Shown: piece after piece, positions 1-6,788 of the stretch
Layout: every line of letters starts with the position of its first letter
How positions within the stretch are numbered: position 1 is the first letter of the stretch
Assembly: GCA_031548005.1 (NCBI GenBank)
Contig: JAVBRK010000109.1
Span: 1-29,818 of the forward strand
Direction: 5' to 3'
DNA length: 29,818 nucleotides
Source: BNXB01 sp031548005
Lineage (GTDB): Bacteria > Bacteroidota > Bacteroidia > Bacteroidales > Azobacteroidaceae
Translations under genes and position numbers: made by a program
Notes under the pieces: model-generated
Told to the model about the DNA's origin: nothing
What the model saw: the letters and a program-made list of their open reading frames with translations, nothing else
The model's database searches: none

Positions 1-108
1 ATGACTCGAATGTCCGGATCGACCACAACAATCGATGTGTCGTCGTTAGCGAAAGGAACGTATATTGTACGTGTAAACGGTAAATCAGTGAAGGTGATCA
101 AGATCTGA
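1..108 (+). CDS. C-terminal end of a T9SS type A sorted protein (partial)
   Basis: The frame is open from the first base and stops at TGA 106-108, so this is the last 35 residues of a protein that begins outside the window; the ATG at base 1 is probably internal. The tail reads TIDVSSLAKGTYIVRVNG followed by a short basic end (KSVKVIKI). This matches the C-terminal sorting domain of type IX secretion cargo (TIGR04183), in which an 'L..G.Y.vrv' strand is followed by a final strand ending in K. Such proteins cross the outer membrane through the T9SS and are usually anchored to the cell surface or released. The identity of the main domain cannot be known from here. A hairpin terminator follows directly, so it is the last gene of its transcript. 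Confidence 0.75.
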   Translation: MTRMSGSTTTIDVSSLAKGTYIVRVNGKSVKVIKI

Positions 109-133
109 TAAGCCTGATTCAGCCATAATGAAC

Positions 134-170
134 AATCCCGGTAGCACTCACGTTGTTACCGGGATTTTTT
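134..170 (+). terminator. Rho-independent terminator after the T9SS cargo gene
   Basis: A stem of about 13 pairs (134-146 with 154-166, outer part AATCCCGGTA / TACCGGGATT) with a 7-base loop is followed by a T run at 165-170. It lies 26 bases after the stop codon of the upstream gene. Confidence 0.85.
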
Positions 171-171
171 A

Positions 172-179
172 TATTTTTG
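172..179 (+). promoter_or_regulatory. Possible -7 box for the DUF4230 gene
   Basis: TATTTTTG matches the Bacteroidales -7 consensus TAnnTTTG and lies about 43 bases before the ATG at 222, just after the terminator. No clear -33 TTTG was seen, and T-rich DNA gives chance matches. Confidence 0.35.
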
Positions 180-221
180 TAGAGGAAATATTTTGCTTCT
201 CAATTCTTAAAAAGTTTATGT

Positions 222-785
222 ATGAGATCGATTATTAAATTATCCTTGCTATTGACTGTCGTTGTAATGATTTTCTTTTGTTTACAACTTGTTTTTAAAT
301 CGTCTAAGGGAGGGAAATATGTTTCATCGCATCAGAGTGTGGTTGAGAAAGTAGAGGCTATCGGACGATTGGAACTTGTAAAAATGAATATCCGGGATGT
401 CGTCGAGCATCAACTCGTGAGACAGTGGTTGCCCAATGCCAGCGCTTTATTAATCATCAACGGGGAAGCGGTCGGATGCATCGATTTACAAAAAATCAGA
501 CCGGAAGATATTGTAATCAGCGGAGATACACTTAAAATAAAATTACCACAGCCGGAGCTTTGTTATTGTAAGATCAATCATGAAAAATCCAAAATTTACG
601 AAACAAAATATGATTATTTTATCTCGGCAGAATTAGTCGACAGCGCTTATCGGGAGGCTGAAAAACAATTGAATAAAACAGTTTTGGAATCCGGAATTTT
701 AGAACAGACAAAGCAGAATGCGGTTTTATTGCTTAAGCCGCTTCTGAGTACATTCGGATTTCAAACGGTTATTATTTCTTTTTAA
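222..785 (+). CDS. DUF4230 family membrane-anchored protein
   Basis: 187 residues. A single hydrophobic segment at about residues 5-25 (LSLLLTVVVMIFFCLQLVF) after an MRS start suggests an inner-membrane anchor with the rest of the chain outside the cytoplasm. The remainder (IGRLELVKMNIRDVVEH, then LLIINGEAVGCIDL, then a Tyr/Cys segment ELCYCKINHEKSKIYE, then a helical C-terminus) follows the pattern of DUF4230 proteins, whose function is unknown. The gene stands alone between a terminator and a convergent gene; its TAA shares bases with the stop codon of the yeiH-like gene. No catalytic motif is visible. Confidence 0.65.
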   Translation: MRSIIKLSLLLTVVVMIFFCLQLVFKSSKGGKYVSSHQSVVEKVEAIGRLELVKMNIRDVVEHQLVRQWLPNASALLIINGEAVGCIDLQKIRPEDIVISGDTLKIKLPQPELCYCKINHEKSKIYETKYDYFISAELVDSAYREAEKQLNKTVLESGILEQTKQNAVLLLKPLLSTFGFQTVIISF

Positions 786-1717
786 CCGGCCAGAATAACA
801 GTTAAGCTTAAAATAGAAATAAAAAACCAAAGGACGATTCCCAACAGTACCGGCTTGATTCCCACTTGTTTCAGGGTATTTAATGAAAGACCGGAACCGA
901 TCATGAACAAGGTCAGCGTTAATCCTTTCCGGGCGCAATATACGATTCCCTGGTTGATTTCTAATGGTAGGGGAAAATAGGTATTAACCACCATAGCCAA
1001 AACGAAAAATAGGATAAACCACGGAAGGTATACTTTTTCATTTTTATTTTTGAAGATCAATGAAGTTACAAAAGCCAGAGGAATGATCCAGAGGGCTCTT
1101 GTCAGCTTAACGGTTGTTGCTGTTTTCAGAGCCTCTTCCCCGTAGGCAGCTCCGGCTCCGACTACCGAACTGGTATCATGTATAGCAATGGCGGCCCACA
1201 ATCCGAACTGTTCCTGGGTGAGGTGCAATAACCGTCCGATCGGCGGGAATAAAAATAAGGCGATAGCATTGAGTATGAAAATGGTGCCTAATGATACCGA
1301 CATCTCGTTGTTATTGGCTTTTACCAACGGACCGACAGCAGCAATGGCGCTCCCTCCGCAGATGGCGGTTCCGGAAGAAATCAGGTAGGATATGTTTTTA
1401 TTTACGGATAGTTTTTTTCCAATCCAATAACCTAATAACATGACAGTCACAACAGAGATGGTCGTGAATATCAATCCGTTTTTCCCGGACTCTAAAGATT
1501 CATGGAGATTCATTCCGAAGCCCAGTCCCACCACCGAAAATTGCAGTAAATACTTGGATGCTTTTTTATTGAACGCCGGAAAGGCCTGTCCGCATGTCAA
1601 TGCAAAAGCCAGTCCCGAAAACAATGCAACCGGAGGTGTTACCCACGGAAGCAGGCATAGAATTAACAAGGCAATGTAAATGAACCGGCTGTATTTTGAA
1701 AAATGAATCTGGCTCAT
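782..1717 (-). CDS. YeiH/UPF0324 family putative sulfate exporter
   Basis: 311 residues, strongly hydrophobic, with about nine to ten predicted membrane segments. Family landmarks are the glycine-rich stretch SSGTAICGGSAIAAVGPL at about residues 113-130, then AIAIHDTSSVVGAGAAYG, then TVKLTRALWIIPL. These are typical of the YeiH / Cons_hypoth698 family, often annotated as a putative sulfate exporter; the substrate is not firmly established for most members. It starts 18 bases after the ABC-F stop codon and is probably the second gene of that operon. It ends against the convergent DUF4230 gene with overlapping stop codons. Confidence 0.8.
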   Translation of the reverse strand: MSQIHFSKYSRFIYIALLILCLLPWVTPPVALFSGLAFALTCGQAFPAFNKKASKYLLQFSVVGLGFGMNLHESLESGKNGLIFTTISVVTVMLLGYWIGKKLSVNKNISYLISSGTAICGGSAIAAVGPLVKANNNEMSVSLGTIFILNAIALFLFPPIGRLLHLTQEQFGLWAAIAIHDTSSVVGAGAAYGEEALKTATTVKLTRALWIIPLAFVTSLIFKNKNEKVYLPWFILFFVLAMVVNTYFPLPLEINQGIVYCARKGLTLTLFMIGSGLSLNTLKQVGIKPVLLGIVLWFFISILSLTVILAG

Positions 1718-1735
1718 CAGTTCAATGTAAAATGC

Positions 1736-3352
1736 TTATATCTTGTATAGTTTTTTTCTTAATTCCCGGATTTCTTCCGAAACAATATAATCGTCGTAAT
1801 CCATGATTTTATCGATAATACCGTTGGGAGTCAGTTCGATAACCCGGTTACAGACTGTTTGGATAAACTCATGGTCGTGGCTCGACATCAGGATATTCCC
1901 TTTGAAATTTTTCAACGTATTGTTGAATGCCTGAATCGATTCCAGGTCCAGATGGTTGGCGGGAGAGTCCAGGATCATACAGTTGGCATTCTTCAGCATC
2001 ATCCGGGAGATCATACAACGCATTTTTTCACCTCCTGATAACACACTGGCTTTTTTGAGCACTTCTTCTCCGGAGAATAACATTTTACCCAGATAACCTT
2101 TCAGATAGACTTCGTGGGTGTCTTCCGAAAACTGTGCGATCCAGTCGACCAGGTTCATATCGGTATCAAAAAATGCCGAATTATCTAAAGGAAGGTAGGC
2201 TGTGGTGATTGTTTGCCCCCACTCGAAAGTACCTTCATCTGCTTTTTTCTCATCATTGATGATCTGGAAAAAGGTAGTCATTGCCCGTGGATCCCGTGAT
2301 AAAAAGATAATTTTATCATCTTTTTCGATATTAAAAGATACACTTTTGAACAGAACGTCTCCTTCTATACTTGCAGATAAACCGTTGATTTCTAATATTT
2401 TGTTTCCTGTTTCGCGGGCAGGTGTAAAGATAATTCCTGGGTATTTCCGTGAAGATGGCTGGATTTCTTCGATGTTGAGTTTTTCCAGCATCTTTTTCCG
2501 GCTTGTAGTTTGTTTTGATTTAGCTACATTGGCGCTGAACCGGCGGATGAATTCTTCCAGCTCCTTTTTCTTTTCTTCTGCTTTTTTATTCTGTTGTTGT
2601 TGCTGACGCAAAGCTAACTGGCTCGATTCGTACCAGAAACTATAGTTTCCGGAAAACAGCTTGATTTCGCCGTAGTCGATATCTACCGTGTGTGTACAAA
2701 CCGCATCCAAAAAGTGGCGGTCGTGTGATACGATCAGAACTGTATTTTCAAAATTGGAAAGGTAATTCTCGAGCCACATGACTGTATCGATATCCAAATC
2801 GTTGGTCGGCTCGTCCAATAACAGGTTATCCGGCTTTCCGAACAGGGCCTGAGCCAACAGGATACGAACTTTTTCGTTTGCTCCGACATCTTTCATCAGC
2901 ATGTAATGCAGGTCTTCCCTGATTCCCAGTCCGCTGAGCAGGTTGGCGGCATCGCTTTCGGCATTCCAGCCTTCCAATTCTGCAAACTTTTCTTCCAGTT
3001 CGGCAGCACGCACACCGTCTTTTTCTGTAAAATCAGCTTTGGCATACAACACATCTTTCTCTTTGGTAATATCCCAAAGTACGGTATGTCCCTGTAAAAC
3101 AGTATCCATCACCGTAAATTCATCGTATGCGAAGTGGTCTTGCCTCAGTACAGAAAGACGTTCTCCGGATCCGAAAGCGATTGTTCCGGTATTGGCGTCC
3201 AAATCTCCGCTCAATACCCTTAAGAAGGTTGATTTTCCGGCCCCATTTGCACCGATAATGCCATAACAATTTCCAGGTGTGAATTTTAAATTAACGTCTT
3301 GGAATAGAACTCTTTTGCCAAACTGAATGGCTAAATTGCTTACTGTAATCAT
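1736..3352 (-). CDS. ABC-F family ATPase (YbiT-like), soluble ribosome-associated type
   Basis: 538 residues from the ATG at 3352 (MITVSNLAIQFGKRVLFQ). An in-frame TTG at 3418 would add 22 residues, but they look like translated leader. Two ABC domains in one chain without membrane segments define ABC-F. Domain 1 has Walker A GANGAGKST near residue 37 and Walker B LLLDEPTNDLD. A charged linker rich in Gln, Lys and Glu (ALRQQQQQNKKAEEKKKE) follows, as in ribosome-binding ABC-F proteins. Domain 2 has signature LSGGEKMR and Walker B ILDSPANHLDLE. The domain 1 signature is degenerate (VGANEKVR), and the domain 2 Walker A is replaced by FLSRDPRAMTTF. One composite ATP site is therefore canonical and the other is not. 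Family members act on the ribosomal E site in translation or antibiotic protection; nothing here argues for a resistance role. Confidence 0.88.
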   Translation of the reverse strand: MITVSNLAIQFGKRVLFQDVNLKFTPGNCYGIIGANGAGKSTFLRVLSGDLDANTGTIAFGSGERLSVLRQDHFAYDEFTVMDTVLQGHTVLWDITKEKDVLYAKADFTEKDGVRAAELEEKFAELEGWNAESDAANLLSGLGIREDLHYMLMKDVGANEKVRILLAQALFGKPDNLLLDEPTNDLDIDTVMWLENYLSNFENTVLIVSHDRHFLDAVCTHTVDIDYGEIKLFSGNYSFWYESSQLALRQQQQQNKKAEEKKKELEEFIRRFSANVAKSKQTTSRKKMLEKLNIEEIQPSSRKYPGIIFTPARETGNKILEINGLSASIEGDVLFKSVSFNIEKDDKIIFLSRDPRAMTTFFQIINDEKKADEGTFEWGQTITTAYLPLDNSAFFDTDMNLVDWIAQFSEDTHEVYLKGYLGKMLFSGEEVLKKASVLSGGEKMRCMISRMMLKNANCMILDSPANHLDLESIQAFNNTLKNFKGNILMSSHDHEFIQTVCNRVIELTPNGIIDKIMDYDDYIVSEEIRELRKKLYKI

Positions 3353-3370
3353 TTTAAATCGAGAATTGAA

Positions 3371-3420
3371 AATTGAGAACCGTAGTAGAGAAGAATAACC
3401 ATCTTTTTTAATTCTCAATT
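3371..3420 (-). promoter_or_regulatory. Inverted repeat in the 5' leader of the ABC-F gene
   Basis: AATTGAGAA at 3371-3379 pairs with TTCTCAATT at 3412-3420, inside the roughly 75-base leader between the -7 box and the ATG at 3352. Adjacent copies of the same AATTG/CAATT words make the leader self-complementary. Whether it regulates is unknown; AT-rich repeats of this kind also occur by chance in such genomes. Confidence 0.35.
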
Positions 3421-3432
3421 ATTTTAAGAGTG

Positions 3433-3440
3433 CAAAGGTA
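3433..3440 (-). promoter_or_regulatory. -7 box for the ABC-F/yeiH operon
   Basis: On the minus strand this reads TACCTTTG, an exact match to TAnnTTTG, followed by CA. It predicts a leader of about 75 bases. A clear -33 element was not seen. Confidence 0.6.
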
Positions 3441-3558
3441 AGGATTTTTTCAGGAACATTATGATTAAGCTGATAAATGATAGTCTGGCTGGGGAACATA
3501 TTTGTTGCTCGATATCCGATAAGAAGAAAGATTTAAAATATAAAGTGATTTAAGAAGA

Positions 3559-4197
3559 TCAGTATTCTCTGAATATGAGGACTTTTCCGCGGTCTATTTT
3601 AATATTGAATTCCCTTTCGGCTGCTTCATTCAAACTTCCCTGCCACCAGGAAGTTAATGATTTTTTATTTAAGGGATATTGCAGATTATCACTTGTAAAG
3701 CGGGTATCGGGCGTCAGGCTGAAAATTGAAACTTGTTGTCCTGGGTAGCTTTCGAAAGTAGTAGATTCGGATATCGGAACAAAAGTCCCGTAGTCCGTCA
3801 GCATTTGTACCTTGGCCGATACCTGATAATCGGCTAAAAGAGAGATATTTGCCAAACTGTGATCCTCTCGTTTGCCGGTAGCGCCCAGTATCGTAATTTC
3901 ATTCCGGTTATTTTTCAGGCAGAATTCAATCGCTTTTGTCAGATCGTTGGTTTCCTGATCCGGATTGTGATACAGGATGCCGGCGTAACGATTCGATAAT
4001 TCTTTTGAAATACTGTCCAGGTCGCCAACGATATAATCCGGTTCCAACCCGTAAGCCAACAGGTTTTCGGTAGCTCCGTCACAACAAACGATTTTTTCTG
4101 CCTTCCGCAGAAATGATAAGGGGATATTATGTATTGGAAAAGCCCCGTTTGCCAGTATAATCGTCCGGAAATCTTGTATGATTGAAATTTTTCTCAT
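3559..4197 (-). CDS. Thiamine pyrophosphokinase
   Basis: 212 residues from the ATG at 4197 (MRKISIIQDFRTIILANG); the TTG two codons upstream overlaps the preceding stop codon and is less likely. The enzyme transfers diphosphate from ATP to thiamine to give thiamine diphosphate in the cytoplasm. Family motifs are all present: CCDGA near residue 40, VGDLDSI near residue 58, DQETNDLTKA near residue 82 and GATGKREDHSLANI near residue 105, the last carrying the conserved Gly-Arg-Asp-His segment. The C-terminal half has the thiamine-binding beta fold with a SLTSWWQGSLNEA segment in place of the usual GxSN-rich loop. It starts 2 bases after the stop of the PnuC-type transporter, an arrangement known in Bacteroidetes as pnuT-tnr3, so it probably works with that transporter in thiamine salvage. 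Confidence 0.88.
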   Translation of the reverse strand: MRKISIIQDFRTIILANGAFPIHNIPLSFLRKAEKIVCCDGATENLLAYGLEPDYIVGDLDSISKELSNRYAGILYHNPDQETNDLTKAIEFCLKNNRNEITILGATGKREDHSLANISLLADYQVSAKVQMLTDYGTFVPISESTTFESYPGQQVSIFSLTPDTRFTSDNLQYPLNKKSLTSWWQGSLNEAAEREFNIKIDRGKVLIFREY

Positions 4198-4199
4198 TT

Positions 4200-4796
4200 T
4201 CAATTCTTAACTCTTAATTGGTCGTTTATCATCATTTTCTTCCATTCCAACAATCCTACAATCGACATGGTTGTATAAACAGCAAAAAGCAGGGCGGTCG
4301 GATACAATCCCTGGTAAATATACAATCCTGTGGCAAAGCAGTTTGTGAAAATCCAGACATACCAATGCTCGATATATTTATGAGCAACCATCCAGGTGGC
4401 TATAATACTCAGTACCGCAACCAATGTGTCTGCATAGGGTACAGGAGAATCTGTGTATTTTATGAGAATCCGGGCGATGATCCCGGATAATACGATTCCG
4501 GATAAAAACAACCATCCTACTGTTTTAAGGGCAATATGAGTTATTTTTAGCTCATTGGAGCCGTTTTCAGCATATTTCCAGCAGTACAGCCCATAGACCG
4601 ACATGGCTGCGAAATAAGCGTTCATTCCCATTTCTGCGTATAGTTTGGCTTCAAAGAAGATGAATACGTAAAATGCCGAACTGATTATTCCAACAATCCA
4701 CATGGACCATTTTTGCTTTACTTCCAGAATGAGGTAAACTAGGGCGAAAAATGCTCCGGTAATTTCGATCCAGTTGCCGGTTAACCATTTCATCAT
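4200..4796 (-). CDS. pnuT: PnuC-family vitamin transporter, probably PnuT (thiamine)
   Basis: 198 residues with about seven membrane segments; typical PnuC length is 190-240. It has the family pattern YLILEVKQKWSMWIVGIISS, then EMGMNAYFAAMSVYGLYCW, and the late WxxW motif (W145-Y-V-W148) in HWYVWIF. PnuC proteins are SWEET-fold facilitators that pass nicotinamide riboside or, in other subgroups, thiamine or riboflavin; uptake is driven by phosphorylation of the substrate inside the cell. The immediately downstream thiamine pyrophosphokinase argues for thiamine, and hence PnuT. Substrate assignment is from context, not from residues. The ATG at 4796 overlaps the stop codon of the upstream fic gene (ATGA), so translation is probably coupled. 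No TPP riboswitch was recognised in front of this gene or of fic. Confidence 0.8.
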   Translation of the reverse strand: MMKWLTGNWIEITGAFFALVYLILEVKQKWSMWIVGIISSAFYVFIFFEAKLYAEMGMNAYFAAMSVYGLYCWKYAENGSNELKITHIALKTVGWLFLSGIVLSGIIARILIKYTDSPVPYADTLVAVLSIIATWMVAHKYIEHWYVWIFTNCFATGLYIYQGLYPTALLFAVYTTMSIVGLLEWKKMMINDQLRVKN

Positions 4797-5923
4797 TTTA
4801 TTGTTGGATTTACAGTGATAACCGGATCAACTTTCCGGAATGTATTTTTCTCTGTTGCAAAAAGTTCAAATAAAGGCTGGTTGACATAATAATTATATTT
4901 CCCTATCTTTTCCTTTTTAAGGAAACCGTTTGTGGAGAGTTCATCAAGATACTTACTGGCAGTTGGCCGGCTTATATTCATGTCTTGCATTACAAAATCG
5001 ATTTTAGTATAAGGATGCTTGAATAAGTTGTTCAATAAATCCTGACTGTAGAATGAAAACTGTTTTCGGATACTATGTTTATATTGTTGCATCAATGTTC
5101 TTATTGCCCGTATTAAATCAATCGTTTCCATTGAAATTTTTTCAATACCGTCTAACATGAAAAGCACCCATTCTTCCCAGGTTTCTTTTTCCCTGACAGC
5201 TTGTAAAAGCTGGTAATATTCAGATTTATTCCTTATGATATAACGGCTTAAGTATAAAACAGGAATGTCTAATAATCCGTATAATACTAAATATAAGATA
5301 TTGATCACCCGCCCCGTTCTTCCATTGCCATCATAAAAAGGATGAATACTTTCAAACTGAAAATGAATAATGGCCATTTTGACCAGAGGATCCAGGTCGG
5401 AAAGGGAATCGTCATTAATAAATAATTCCAGATTGGTCATTAGTTTTGCGATTTCTCCATAGTCCTGGGGAGGAGTGTATATTGTTTCTCCTGTCAATTG
5501 ATTTTTTAGTGCTGTTCCTGGAAGTTTACGAAAGCCAGCATCGTTTTTCTTTAATATTTCCTGAATTTTTAAAATATCTGTATTTCTCAACATTTTTGTG
5601 TTTTTGACCATTCCAAATCCGTAGATAAGCGCCTTAACATAAGAATTAACTTCTTTCATCGCAGGGCTTTTAATATCATCTTCAAAAAGTTGGGATTTGA
5701 ACATTTCATCATGAGTGGTGATGATATTTTCAATCGCAGAGCTATCTTTTGCTTCTTGTAAAGCCAGTGTATTGATTAAAATGGAATGGTTGGGAATTGT
5801 TTCGGCAATACCTTTCAATTCGGCCAGCCTTCTGTGAGCGGATGCTGTTTTCTTCAAAATTTTTTTTGTTTCAAAATTGAAGTCGGATGGCAAGAATTTT
5901 AAATCATTCATAAAAAGAAGCAT
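4793..5923 (-). CDS. Fic family AMP-transferase with C-terminal winged helix
   Basis: 376 residues. The Fic core motif HPFYDGNGRTGR is complete at residues 194-205, with catalytic His194 and the phosphate-binding GNGR. An N-terminal inhibitory helix motif (S/T)xxxE(G/N) is present as SSAIEN at 61-66, making it a class II Fic protein whose Glu65 should hold the active site in check. Residues about 300-345 (DFVMQDMNISRPTASKYLDE and following) form a winged helix-turn-helix, so it may bind DNA. Fic enzymes transfer AMP from ATP to a hydroxyl of a protein target; the target here is unknown. An ATG four codons in (5911) is an alternative start. The stop overlaps the pnuT start, and three regular dyads lie directly upstream. 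Confidence 0.88.
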   Translation of the reverse strand: MLLFMNDLKFLPSDFNFETKKILKKTASAHRRLAELKGIAETIPNHSILINTLALQEAKDSSAIENIITTHDEMFKSQLFEDDIKSPAMKEVNSYVKALIYGFGMVKNTKMLRNTDILKIQEILKKNDAGFRKLPGTALKNQLTGETIYTPPQDYGEIAKLMTNLELFINDDSLSDLDPLVKMAIIHFQFESIHPFYDGNGRTGRVINILYLVLYGLLDIPVLYLSRYIIRNKSEYYQLLQAVREKETWEEWVLFMLDGIEKISMETIDLIRAIRTLMQQYKHSIRKQFSFYSQDLLNNLFKHPYTKIDFVMQDMNISRPTASKYLDELSTNGFLKKEKIGKYNYYVNQPLFELFATEKNTFRKVDPVITVNPTIK

Positions 5924-5930
5924 TAGAATG

Positions 5931-6039
5931 TGTAAAGTAAATCAAAATTTCTTTACACATCAACATTCTCATGTAAAAGAAATCCGATTTTCTTTACACA
6001 TCAACATTTTCATGTAAAAGAAATCCGATTTTCTTTACT
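5931..6039. repeat. Three 27-bp dyads at a 41-bp period upstream of fic
   Basis: The dyads run 5931-5957, 5972-5998 and 6013-6039. Each opens with TGTAAA and closes with its complement TTTACA; the last ends in T instead of A. Copies 2 and 3 match each other closely. The two 14-base spacers, catcaacattctca and catcaacattttca, differ at one base. Dyad starts are exactly 41 bases apart, about four helical turns, so all would face the same side of the DNA. The array fills the gap between the HAD stop codon, which the last dyad overlaps, and 8 bases before the fic ATG. It looks like an operator array, perhaps for the winged helix of the Fic protein itself. Confidence 0.8.
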
Positions 6040-6691
6040 TTAAGAAAGCCAGTAATTCCGACGGATGATCAATAATTGCTTTTGCGCCGTTTTCCACTAA
6101 TTCTTCCCGTGTTCTGAACCCCCAGGTTACGCCTATGGCAAACATATTGGCAGCATTGGCTGTCTGCATATCGACATTGGTATCGCCTAAATAAAGTATA
6201 TTTTCAGGGGGGGTATTCAATTTTTTTGAAATGTACCGGGCCGATTCCGGGTCTGGTTTTCGGGGAAACCGGTCGGTCGATCCCAAAATGATTTCAAATG
6301 TCCAGGAATCGAGTAACCGGGAAGCAATTTTTTGTGTCAGCTCATCTGCTTTATTTGATAAGATTGCTTTTTTTAATCCTTTAATGGTCAGTGCGTCTAA
6401 TAACTCCGGAATCCCCTTGTAAAGCCGGGTTTTATCTGCATAGGATTTCCCGTATTCCTGAAGCATTACCTGCAAACATTCCAATACGCGCTCTTCCCCT
6501 TTTTTATGATCCGGAAGGCACCGGTGCACCAGACTCTTCAGTCCGTTTCCTACGAAGTATTTGTAGTCGTCGTAGTGGTATGTAGGATAATCGAATTTTG
6601 AGAGTGTCCGGTTCATGGCGTCGGCGATATCGATCAGCGAATCGACCAATGTTCCGTCCAAGTCAAAAATAACAGCGTGAATTGTATTCAT
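6035..6691 (-). CDS. HAD-IA family hydrolase, phosphoglycolate phosphatase-like
   Basis: 218 residues from the ATG at 6691 (MNTIHAVIFDLDGTLVDS); an in-frame start 33 bases upstream lies beyond a -7 box and is unlikely. HAD motif I is DLDGTLVDS with the nucleophile Asp, motif II is the Ser of ILSNKADE, motif III is the Lys of RKPDP and motif IV is GDTNVDMQTA. The cap segment between motifs I and II (DAMNRTLSKFDYPTYHYDD and on) is helical, as in subfamily IA. The enzyme should dephosphorylate a small molecule such as 2-phosphoglycolate; the true substrate cannot be read from the sequence. It is transcribed towards fic but separated from it by the dyad array. Confidence 0.82.
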   Translation of the reverse strand: MNTIHAVIFDLDGTLVDSLIDIADAMNRTLSKFDYPTYHYDDYKYFVGNGLKSLVHRCLPDHKKGEERVLECLQVMLQEYGKSYADKTRLYKGIPELLDALTIKGLKKAILSNKADELTQKIASRLLDSWTFEIILGSTDRFPRKPDPESARYISKKLNTPPENILYLGDTNVDMQTANAANMFAIGVTWGFRTREELVENGAKAIIDHPSELLAFLK

Positions 6692-6695
6692 CCTG

Positions 6696-6703
6696 CAAAA
6701 ATA
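6696..6703 (-). promoter_or_regulatory. Possible -7 box for the HAD gene
   Basis: The minus strand reads TATTTTTG followed by CA, 4 bases before the ATG at 6691. If used, the transcript would begin at or next to the start codon, giving a leaderless or nearly leaderless mRNA. Confidence 0.35.
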
Positions 6704-6758
6704 AGTAATGAATTTTATCCGCACCGAATTTCAGCAGTATCTTTTTGGAATAAAGCTG

Positions 6759-6766
6759 TATATTTG
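6759..6766 (+). promoter_or_regulatory. Possible -7 box for the SpmAB-like gene
   Basis: TATATTTG matches TAnnTTTG and lies 22 bases before the ATG at 6789. No convincing -33 box was found. Confidence 0.45.
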
Positions 6767-6788
6767 TATCTTACTTTTATAATCAGTT

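Noticed and set aside
4200..6034. A TPP riboswitch for the thiamine genes
   Set aside because: I looked on the minus strand for the CUGAGA core upstream of pnuT and fic and saw none; the fic upstream gap is filled by the dyad array.
5931..6039. CRISPR array
   Set aside because: Only three units, with near-identical spacers and no cas genes; the dyad structure fits operators better.
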